Shown one piece after another: positions 44,260-53,400 of a stretch of 63,368 nucleotides of DNA; the stretch's first letter is position 1, and each line of letters starts with the position of its first letter. Below the pieces are notes generated by a model, which saw nothing but the letters and a program-made list of their open reading frames with translations, did no database searches and was not told the DNA's origin. Origin of the DNA: Alphaproteobacteria bacterium. GTDB lineage: Bacteria; Pseudomonadota; Alphaproteobacteria; Rickettsiales; UBA1997. Location of the stretch: assembly GCA_014190355.1 (NCBI GenBank), contig BJGH01000008.1, positions 1-63,368 of the forward strand. Reading direction: 5' to 3'. Both the position numbers and the translations under genes were made by a program.

Positions 44260-47200
44260 TATTTTCGATTATTTTAAATTCTTCAGAATTTGCATTGTCT
44301 TTATTTTCTATTGGTTTATCTGAATTAACATTAGAATTATTGTAAATTAATAGCGATTTTTTAATTTCATTATTTTCATTTGATTTATTTTTTTCATCTA
44401 TGGCTGAGCCATTTGCCGTTGCTGAATTGTCAGTTTTGCTTTCAGAATCATTAATTGCTGGAGGAATGCTATTTTCTTTAGAAAATTTAGCTTGAAAACT
44501 TTGATTTTGTAAACCAAGATATTTTCGAATCTGGTTAGTGTTAGCAGATGATGAGAATTGATTAGGAGAGCCTTTCATTTTAATTGCAAGATTTATAGGG
44601 GTTGGTTTTTGAGAATTGCCCGTGAGAAATATTGAGTTATAAAGTAAATCAAATTGATTTTCTATACAGTTTAACTCGCCGGTAACTAAAGAGTTTAAAG
44701 CATTACCATTAAACTCAAATCTCAATTTAGCAATGTTACTATTTTTAAAAGTTAAATTACCTTTGGCCTGATTGTAAATAGTTTTAGAGTCAGAATTAAA
44801 AATAATTTTTTCAGGTTCTTGAAGTTCGTTTTGATAAAGTTTTGGGTTAAACATTTTGTTAATCAGATCATTAAGACCAAGATTTTTAATTACTGGCTGA
44901 TTGATTGAAAATTTAATTTCACTTTTGAGATCTTTAAAAAATTCTTTTTTAGAATTAGCGATCGAAAGAACATTGCCAGTAATGTTAGCAATACCACCGA
45001 TATTTTCAATTTGCATTTTTTCTTTAAGCAAAGGTTCAAGATTAACATTTTTTAAACTAAACAAGCCGTTAATAATTTTGTTAGTTTTAATATCTAAAAT
45101 TCCTTTAAAATCGATTGAGCCATTGAAATCATTGTAGTTTAAATTGGCTGACTGAATAGTGCCATTTTTGAGATCGCCTTTGAAAGTGAATTTATCGATT
45201 GTTTTATTATTGATGTTGATTTTGCCAATATTAATATCAATTAAGCCATTAAATGTTTCAAGGGAAGGAAGTGTATAAAATTTGTCAAAAAAAGTTTTTG
45301 ACTCTTCATTTTGTTTTTTAAATATTTTACTAATGTTAATTAAATCTTGTGAGTTTTGATTAACTACATTTTCTGATTTATCTTGATTTTCTTCGATTTT
45401 TTGGTTTGGGTTATCGGCGTTGTTAATGTTAAGTTTTGTTCCAAATAATTTTAGATATAGGTTTGGAGTCTTGTCTGCAATATCAATAAGTAAATTGATA
45501 TTTAAGTCAGTTTTATCAGACATTAAATGAAGATTGTCGACACTAACAAAACCTCTATTCATGCTAATTTCAAATTTTTGATTTAAAAATTCTTCCTCGT
45601 TGAACACTAGTCTGTTAAAATTAAGAGAAATTTGATTAATGCTGGAGATATTATTTAACCACATTGACTTTTTGATAAGTGACTGCGAACTGTCAAAAAA
45701 ATTATTATTATTTTTAATGATAATATGTTTGTTAAAATCAAGATTGGTTATTTCATAATTATTAACAATGGTCGAATTTTTATTGTCACGAATAATCTTG
45801 GTTTCTCCAAAAAATTCTGTTTCGCCATTGTTTAGATTAAAATAAACTTCGTCCAAAGCAGTATAATTTGGGACCATGAATAGATTTGAATAAATTCGAA
45901 AATTTTCTAGATTTTCGAATTTGAAATTATCGATTTGAATATTAAGCCACTTTAAAATTTCATTGAGTTTTTTTCCTTTAAAATCAATGATACCAATAAA
46001 TTTTGGAAAATGGCCAGTATTTTGAATTGTTCCTCGAACAAATAAACTACCTTCGCCTGGGGTTTTAATTATTGCAGGTGAAATTAAAACTTCACCAGTT
46101 TTATTGACGCTAAAATAAAGATCACAATCTTTGAATTTGGTAGCAAAGAATACTAATTCTTTGATTTTGATATCTGCGATAACATCAAAATCTTTTGAAC
46201 TATCACTAAATGAATTAATTTTATTATTGATATTAGTTGCAATATCTGGCACTAAACGCTCTACATTGTTTTTAGATTGATTGTTTAGTTGATTTGGCAA
46301 TGCTTGTTCATTGGGTTTAGTTGGTGCAGTATTATTAGTAATTTCAATAGAATTTTTATTATAATCTTTTTCAGTAATCGATGGGATAGTTAGTTGTTCA
46401 ATTGCTTTTGATAGGTCATAGCCTTCGATTTTAAAGGCATCTTGGGAAATTAATGAATCTGCATCAAGATAACCAATATCAAGATCAATATCAATAATAG
46501 GAGTTTCATTGTGAATAGCAAAATAAAGGTTACCATTACCCTTGATTGAAGATGAGTCGATGGAAATATTTTTTAAGTTCAGTTCTTTTTCTTCATTTTC
46601 AATATCGGAAGAAATTATAATAGAGTTTGTGTTAGATTTTAAGCGAGAAAAAATGGGGCTTTTTTCATTGCCAAGATATGTTTGGTAAAATGATTTTAAT
46701 TCATTAATCTTGATAAACATATCACCATTAAATTTTGTGGTAGTAAATCCTTTATTTTCTTCATTAAAATTACCTTTAATTTTTATTTCTAGATTCGGCG
46801 AAGAAACGAAGAGATAGGATTTTGGTTTCATTGAATCTACATTAAAAATGGCTTGAAATTCAAATTTGCTAGTAACATTTTCACTAAGAAAACTTCCCTC
46901 GCCAAAATTATAGTCTTTGGCAAAATTAAAATTGGCATTGATTTTTGAAAAATCTTTATTTTTCCCAAGGCGATTGAAGAAGCTAAAGGCGCAGTCATTG
47001 AATTTTACTGAAGGGATTTTTTGCAAATAAAAACGAAAATCGTCATCAACTATTTGTGAAAATTTAAAGATTGAGTTACTGATACTTATCCTTGAATCAG
47101 ATGGGGATATTGAAGGGAGTTTTTTATATCCTACCAAAATTTCGGTTATTTTATTATTGCGATTGGGAATGTTTTTAGGATCGCTAAATACTTCAAAGAA

Positions 47201-47620
47201 GCCGTTATCAAACTCTATTTCTTTGGCGAGACTCTCATCGGACATGCTGAAAAAAGAAAATTTAATTTTTATTCTTTTAGCATAAAAATTGAATAGCTCT
47301 TCATTTTTCGAAAATTTTGGTTTGTGTTTATAATTAAGAAGAACAGCTTCATTGAGAATAACCGTAGGAGTTGGGAAAAAATTAACTTCAACTTCACCAT
47401 TGATGTCAAAATCAGCTTCAGTAGCTCGGCTAATTTTTTGAATAATGCTAAACTTTAGTAATGAATTATCAAAGGTAAGAGGAATTAAAAGGAGTAAGGT
47501 AATTAAAAATAAAAAAACAAAGAATATTATTTTTATAGCGATTGAGTTGTATAGGATCTCCCAGTATTTTTTTATCTCGTGATATAATTTTGTTGCTAAA
47601 TTTTTGATATTATCTTGCAT
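44252..47620 (-). CDS. AsmA family protein
   Basis: 1122 residues. One membrane helix near the N-terminus (about 28-49), then a long beta-rich periplasmic part. The segment INGEVEVNFFPTPTVILNEAVL right after the helix is the AsmA signature, and the AsmA C-terminal part appears near residues 870-1060 (MKGSPNQFSSSAN at its end). AsmA-like proteins form bridge-like grooves thought to carry lipids between membranes. Low-complexity Asn/Ser/Glu-rich tail. It directly follows the rodZ-like gene (no gap) and overlaps panB by 8 bases. Confidence 0.88.
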   Translation of the reverse strand: MQDNIKNLATKLYHEIKKYWEILYNSIAIKIIFFVFLFLITLLLLIPLTFDNSLLKFSIIQKISRATEADFDINGEVEVNFFPTPTVILNEAVLLNYKHKPKFSKNEELFNFYAKRIKIKFSFFSMSDESLAKEIEFDNGFFEVFSDPKNIPNRNNKITEILVGYKKLPSISPSDSRISISNSIFKFSQIVDDDFRFYLQKIPSVKFNDCAFSFFNRLGKNKDFSKINANFNFAKDYNFGEGSFLSENVTSKFEFQAIFNVDSMKPKSYLFVSSPNLEIKIKGNFNEENKGFTTTKFNGDMFIKINELKSFYQTYLGNEKSPIFSRLKSNTNSIIISSDIENEEKELNLKNISIDSSSIKGNGNLYFAIHNETPIIDIDLDIGYLDADSLISQDAFKIEGYDLSKAIEQLTIPSITEKDYNKNSIEITNNTAPTKPNEQALPNQLNNQSKNNVERLVPDIATNINNKINSFSDSSKDFDVIADIKIKELVFFATKFKDCDLYFSVNKTGEVLISPAIIKTPGEGSLFVRGTIQNTGHFPKFIGIIDFKGKKLNEILKWLNIQIDNFKFENLENFRIYSNLFMVPNYTALDEVYFNLNNGETEFFGETKIIRDNKNSTIVNNYEITNLDFNKHIIIKNNNNFFDSSQSLIKKSMWLNNISSINQISLNFNRLVFNEEEFLNQKFEISMNRGFVSVDNLHLMSDKTDLNINLLIDIADKTPNLYLKLFGTKLNINNADNPNQKIEENQDKSENVVNQNSQDLINISKIFKKQNEESKTFFDKFYTLPSLETFNGLIDINIGKININNKTIDKFTFKGDLKNGTIQSANLNYNDFNGSIDFKGILDIKTNKIINGLFSLKNVNLEPLLKEKMQIENIGGIANITGNVLSIANSKKEFFKDLKSEIKFSINQPVIKNLGLNDLINKMFNPKLYQNELQEPEKIIFNSDSKTIYNQAKGNLTFKNSNIAKLRFEFNGNALNSLVTGELNCIENQFDLLYNSIFLTGNSQKPTPINLAIKMKGSPNQFSSSANTNQIRKYLGLQNQSFQAKFSKENSIPPAINDSESKTDNSATANGSAIDEKNKSNENNEIKKSLLIYNNSNVNSDKPIENKDNANSEEFKIIENND

Positions 47621-48109
47621 TTAGTTAATCTCCAATTTTTTTATTTCATAAACTATTTGTTCAGTGCTTAAGGTAATTTGGTGTTTATTTTTAATACTAA
47701 ATAAAGATAAACTCAGTAAAAAAATAATTACCGAAATCACAATACAATTGATCAAAAGCTCTTTTTTTGGAGTTAACTCTAGATGTTCGCCAATGTTAAC
47801 AAGAATATGTTTTTTGTTTTCGGTATTAGATTTAAAATGCTGTTCTTTAATTTTAGTATCAATAATTTTTTGATTAATTTTAAGGTATTTAGCATATGAT
47901 TTAATTAGGCCGGGGGCATAAATATTTTTACTAATTTTTTCAATTTCATTATTTTCAATGGCAATCAAATCACGATTTTTAACCTTCAGAAAATCGCAAG
48001 CAGTTTGGATTTCAATCCCAAGTTTTTGTCTTTTGAATTTTAAAATCTCGCCAAGACATAGATCCATCTCTTTGTTTTCTGTGTTTTGGGTATTTTGGTT
48101 ATTTGTCAT
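47621..48109 (-). CDS. RodZ-like helix-turn-helix membrane protein
   Basis: 162 residues. The N-terminal HTH domain (about 18-80) has LGEILKFKRQKLGIEIQTACDFLKV divided over helices 1-3, IENNEIEKI, then YAPGLIKSYAKYLKI, as in RodZ. One membrane segment (about 118-138) follows. The usual large periplasmic domain is missing (E. coli RodZ is 337 residues). RodZ anchors MreB for cell elongation; a short form may keep only the cytoplasmic link. It is followed directly by the asmA-like gene. Confidence 0.8.
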   Translation of the reverse strand: MTNNQNTQNTENKEMDLCLGEILKFKRQKLGIEIQTACDFLKVKNRDLIAIENNEIEKISKNIYAPGLIKSYAKYLKINQKIIDTKIKEQHFKSNTENKKHILVNIGEHLELTPKKELLINCIVISVIIFLLSLSLFSIKNKHQITLSTEQIVYEIKKLEIN

Positions 48110-48178
48110 TTATTTTTGTTTTTTTATTATAAAAGAATAATTATAAATAAATTATAATTTAATTATAATAAATATTAA

Positions 48179-49342
48179 TTAATAGTCAATAATATTTGCT
48201 AAATTATATGTTGCGTTAACAATAGCTATTTTTTGACAATTTTGTGACATTGTCATTAATGCTTGACGATTTGTCAAGATCTGGGTTATGGTATCGCTAA
48301 CATTATTTATAGTAAAATTTTTTTCTTCTATAATAATTGCTCCTCCATTTTGAGCAATGTATTGTGCATTTTTATATTGGTGATTATCAGCAGACAAGGC
48401 AAATGGTACAAGAATCATAGGTTTTTTTGCAACGCAGAACTCTGCAAGAGATGAAGATCCAGAGCGAGCAATTACTAGATGAGTAGTGCTTAAAATTTCG
48501 GCAATATTTTCAAAAAAATGGCTAACCCGTGCGTTAATATTAAAGGATTTGTAACTATTACTGGTTGATTCTACAAGTTCTTGTCGACATTGCTGAGTAA
48601 TATGAAGAGCTTCTTTAGTTTCGTCGTTGAGATTGAAAAAGGCTTTAGGAAGAATTTCGCTAAATATTTTTGCTCCACCTGAACCACCTAAAATCAAAAT
48701 GTTAATTTGTTCTTTTTGTTTGACAACATCATAAAAATCAGATGCTAAGATCAGATTGTAATCAATCTTATTATTTTGCCCATGATGAATTTGTTCGCTA
48801 AAGTGAGGAATTTTATATTCAATATTTTTGAGCTCTAAGATTTCATGGCGAACAGGATTGCCAGTGTGAATAACTTTATTAAGATAGGCATTACTGATTC
48901 CCGAAGTTTCGGGGAATGAAATTGCAATTTTCCAAGCAAATTTTGCAAACAATCTATTAACTTTTCCCAAGTGGGCGTTTTGTTCGTGAAGTATTATTGG
49001 ACAGCGAAAAATCAAGCTTGCAATAAGCATCGGAAAACTTGCGTATCCTCCAAAGGCATAAATAAAGTTTGGTCGAATTTTGAAAAAATACCAAAGACCT
49101 TGAATAACTCCTGTGACAATTTTAATTGCTGATTTGAGTAGAGGAATAGGTGATTTTTGAAGTTGTGAAGTTTGAATAATTTTAGTTTGAAAATTATCAC
49201 TTAGACGAATATAGTTTTTAGTTTTAATATCGCCAAAAAAGTAAACCTGCTGATTTTGTAAGGCGAGGTGATTCGCTAAACATCGAGCTGGGATAATATG
49301 ACCTCCTGTTCCTCCGCTGGTAATAAAAATTTTTTTTGACAT
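48179..49342 (-). CDS. murG: Undecaprenyl-PP-MurNAc-pentapeptide GlcNAc transferase
   Basis: 387 residues from the ATG at 49342, which gives the standard MSKKIFITSGGTGGHIIPA start; an upstream ATG at 49426 would add 28 residues without homology. MurG converts lipid I to lipid II at the inner membrane. The Gly-rich loop is at 10-14, a second loop LGGSGGAKIFSEILP and the UDP-GlcNAc site IARSGSSSLAEF are present. mur genes otherwise next to it are absent in this window. Confidence 0.96.
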   Translation of the reverse strand: MSKKIFITSGGTGGHIIPARCLANHLALQNQQVYFFGDIKTKNYIRLSDNFQTKIIQTSQLQKSPIPLLKSAIKIVTGVIQGLWYFFKIRPNFIYAFGGYASFPMLIASLIFRCPIILHEQNAHLGKVNRLFAKFAWKIAISFPETSGISNAYLNKVIHTGNPVRHEILELKNIEYKIPHFSEQIHHGQNNKIDYNLILASDFYDVVKQKEQINILILGGSGGAKIFSEILPKAFFNLNDETKEALHITQQCRQELVESTSNSYKSFNINARVSHFFENIAEILSTTHLVIARSGSSSLAEFCVAKKPMILVPFALSADNHQYKNAQYIAQNGGAIIIEEKNFTINNVSDTITQILTNRQALMTMSQNCQKIAIVNATYNLANIIDY

Positions 49343-49512
49343 TGCTTTAAGTTGCCTAATATTATTTATTTTAAATAGCTGTTTAAATTTATAACAAATT
49401 TTATTTAAAATTATAAATTTACTCAATAAAACTTGAAAATTATAAGTTTTAAGTAACTATTATTATTTGTTTAATAAATTTATTTTTTTAATAAACTAAA
49501 TCTAAAAATAAA

Positions 49513-50469
49513 ATGAAAAAAAATATTCAACAACAAAAAAATGTTAAAAAAGATTTTATTGATATTGATAAAATTGATGGTAAAGAATTAAAAAAAATTA
49601 TTGATATAGCCCATAAACTCAAGAGGCAGAAGGATTTATCAAGTCAATCAAAATTATTAGCTCATAAAAATCTGGCAATGATTTTTGAAAAAAATTCTAC
49701 CCGAACCAGAATTTCTTTTGAGGTAGCTATCAATCAGCTTGGAGGTCATGCTATAGTTTTAAGTAAAAATCAAATGCAATTAGGAAAGGGTGAAACTATA
49801 GAAGATACTGCTCGAGTTTTATCAAGATATGTAGATGCTATTATGATTCGTTCCTACTCTCATCAAACAATTATTGATTTGGCGCAAAACTCAACGGTTC
49901 CAGTTATAAATGGTTTATCTGATTTTTCTCATCCATGCCAAATTTTAGCCACAATTTTAACTTTAGAAGAGCATCTAGGTAAAGTTTCGGGAAAAAAAAT
50001 AGTTTGGCTTGGCGATCAAAATAATGTTTTAAATTCTTTGATTCAAGCCAGTGTAGTGTTTGATTTTGAGTTAGTAATAGCTAGTGCTGAAGAAATTAAT
50101 TTTTCAATGGGTGAAGTTAAAAAAGCTATTAAAAATAAAGCTGAAATTAAATTAAGCCATGATGCTAAAAAAGCCGTTAAAGATGCTGATGCGATAATTA
50201 CTGATACTTGGATTTCAATGGGAGATGAGGCTGAAACCAACGACGCAATTCGTCAGCGTAAAATTAATTTACTAATGCCTTTTCAGGTTAATAAAAATAT
50301 TATGAAACTTGCTAAGAAAAATGCTGTTTTCACTCATTGCTTACCAGCCTATCGAGGATTTGAAGTTAGTGAAGATGTTTTGGAGTCAAAGCAGTCAGTA
50401 GTTTTTGATGAGGCAGAAAATCGCTTGCATGTTCAAAAAGCGATTTTGGTTTGGTCTTTACAAAATTAG
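49513..50469 (+). CDS. argF: Ornithine carbamoyltransferase
   Basis: 318 residues. Joins ornithine and carbamoyl phosphate to citrulline. Carbamoyl phosphate sites STRTR (62-66) and HPCQ (140-143), and the ornithine motif HCLPAYRGFEV near the C-terminus (family HCLPAHRGEEV; Tyr replaces the usual His next to Arg). The ending FDEAENRLHVQKAIL is typical. Stand-alone gene; no other arg gene here. 13 bases separate its end from the convergent large ankyrin-type gene. Confidence 0.95.
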   Translation: MKKNIQQQKNVKKDFIDIDKIDGKELKKIIDIAHKLKRQKDLSSQSKLLAHKNLAMIFEKNSTRTRISFEVAINQLGGHAIVLSKNQMQLGKGETIEDTARVLSRYVDAIMIRSYSHQTIIDLAQNSTVPVINGLSDFSHPCQILATILTLEEHLGKVSGKKIVWLGDQNNVLNSLIQASVVFDFELVIASAEEINFSMGEVKKAIKNKAEIKLSHDAKKAVKDADAIITDTWISMGDEAETNDAIRQRKINLLMPFQVNKNIMKLAKKNAVFTHCLPAYRGFEVSEDVLESKQSVVFDEAENRLHVQKAILVWSLQN

Positions 50470-50482
50470 TTTTTTTAAAGAT

Positions 50483-53400
50483 CTATTTCGCTGATTTATG
50501 ATTTAAACTAGGTTGATCACCAGTAAGAGCTTCTTTTGCTTTAGGATAGAAGGATGCTGATGGTGATTCAGTTTCACTATCATCAGCCGGTCCTTCTTCA
50601 ATAGTTTTTTTGACTCTTTGCGAAGTTGTTAAAGTTAAGCGTGTATCATTTCTTTTTTTGTCAAGGTAATGAGAATTCTGACTTTCTTGAATTTTCTTTG
50701 CCAATTCTATCAATAGAGCTTTTGTTATAAATTGTCTTTTTTCTTTCTCATCTGGATTTAATAAATTAGATATTTTAATTGATTTCTCTTGATCTAAATT
50801 AGTTTGTGATAATTTGTTAAGACCTCGGATAGCTGAGCTCATTTTAAGGTTACTCTTATGATTAATTTTCTCATTTGATTCAGCAGATCCTGAAGCACTT
50901 TTATGGTTTAGCTCAAATTCTGAAAGTTCAGGGGAGTCATCTCTAGCTTGGGAAATTCGTGAAAATTCGATTCCTATACCATGACTCTTGATTTCATGTT
51001 CTTCTAAAATTAAATCGGCTAGGCTTTTGTCTTGTTTAGTTTCCTCAATAAGTTTGTTAATTGCTGCTAATTTTTGTTCATCACTAAGTTCCTTTGAATC
51101 GGCAATTGCCTTAAGAAACAAGAGGTTAGAGAATGTTATATGATTGGTAATTTTTTCTTGTGAAATTTCTAAATCAGAAATTTTTCTAAGAATTGCGTAA
51201 ACTCTTTCTAGGTATTTTTTTTTAGGAAAATCTTCTTCTGTTTCCATATTTCTAGATTTGTCCTCCGAGGTAGTATTAGCTGAAGGATAATTTATAATTG
51301 CCCCATTCAAAATAAGTTTTATTGATAATTCTAAAGGTTCGTAATCATCATTTTTTAGATAATAATGCAATGCAGTTAGATTATTGATATTTTGATGGTT
51401 AATAAATTCATCTATTTTTTCTCTGGGAACTTTATCTAAAATTTTTTGCAAATAATCAGTGAGTTTTTCGCCAATAAATTTTTTTCGTTTTTCTTCATCT
51501 AATTTTAAAAATACTATCTCCTGATATTTTAGTTCTTGGTCGGTTTGACTATTTGAATATTCTATTAAATTGTTAATTTTGCTATATCCATCACGAAAGC
51601 AATAAAGAATTGTTTCTTTGAAATTATTAATTTTTTTAAGATATTTTAAAAGTTTTTCAGGATCTCTATCTGTTAATTCATGATATTTATTGATTAAAAA
51701 TTCAGCTAAAACAAAATTTTTTTCTCCTAAAGCTATCCCTAGAGCACTAATCTTATTTTCAGTAATTTTTTCTAAAGTGTGAATAGTTTCAATTTCTAAT
51801 AACTCTATCTCTTTATAACATTTTGGTCGTTTCTCGATTAATACTTTTATCAATTTAACGCTTCCAAAGGCTAAGGCAATCGAAAATGCATTTAGTGAAA
51901 ATTTATCATTTAATCTATGATCAAAAAAATCTTTAAGTTTATCTTCAGGACATTTATCCAATAAAATTCTAGCAGCTTCGTCATTGTTATATGTGCATGC
52001 TAAGGTCAAGAGATTGTTACCAATTTTGTGAAATATTTTATCGTGAGGATAGTCAAAAGTTTGAAGTAAAAGTTCTGCCAATTTTTCATTTGGGTATTCA
52101 CTAAAAAACTTTGATAGAAGTTCATTATTTTTTGATACAATTATTTCTTGAATAAAACATGAAAGTGTGAAGGTATTGCTACTTAAAAAATCTTTTACAT
52201 TTTTATTTTGTTCAAACAATTCATAATAAATTTCTGCTAATTTAGATGTCTGAAATAAAGATATTTTTCTAAAAAATAAATGTAAAATATCTTCTCTGTT
52301 GCAGTAACAGCAATATTCAATCAAATCCAGATCTCTTTGAGATCCTGCAATATTTGATTTTATAGTTTGTTTTAAAAAAACCAAAATTTTATTTGTAGGA
52401 TATTTATAAATAAAATCCAATAAAAAATCATTATCATCAATTTTAATTGCCGTTATAAAAGGAAATATCATTAAAACGGGGTCTTCATCAAAACTTTTTT
52501 TTACAATTTCACTCTTTTCAAGATTTTCCTTAATCATTTCCAGAAAATTGGCTGGGCGCTCTGTGATAATTTTATTAAAAATTGAGATCAATATATATCT
52601 TTTATAAATGCTGCAAAATTCAATCATATTATATTTTATTGGATCTCTTGAAATATTAAATTTTGTGATTTTTTTTAAAAAGTCTATTAAAAGATCTGAA
52701 GAACATTTTTCTAATAAAATTTTAAATATTGCATCATTATCTTTTTTAACCAAAGCTATTAACAATATTGATCTACTATGTTCATTCTTTGGTTCCCCAA
52801 TAATTTTTTGTAAATTAAATTTATTTTCTTGAAGTAATTCAAGAAGCATTTTTAACATTTTTTCTTTTTGGTTAGTGCAAGCATATTCTAAAATATTTAA
52901 CTCATATTCTTTTTTTCTGGTTATACTTTTTTTTAAACATAACTCTAAAAATTCATTAAGTTTATCTTTAGGATAATTGCTAATTAGGTGTTTAAAAATT
53001 ATCCCATTTTCTTTTTGCAATGCATATAAAAATAGATTTAGATCAAGATTGTTTATTTTTAATTCCTTTTCTATTATGTTTTTTAAATTTACATCATTTT
53101 TCTTCAATTCTTCAAATAAAATCTTAAAAACACCTTCTGAATCAAAATAGCAAGATAACTCGAGTAAATTTAATGAACAATCAGAGGCATAGTATTTTGG
53201 CTGTGTTATAAGATCTATTAACTTTTCACTTGGATAATTTTCAATTAAAACTCTAAATAATTTGTCTTTTTTAGTTATTAGTGCGTATGAGAAAAAGTCG
53301 CAAACGTCATCAGATATTTCATTATTAAAAAATAATTGCATGGTATCTTTAGGGTCTTTTCCATTTCTTTTAAGTATCATTAAAATTGTTTTTAGTACTT

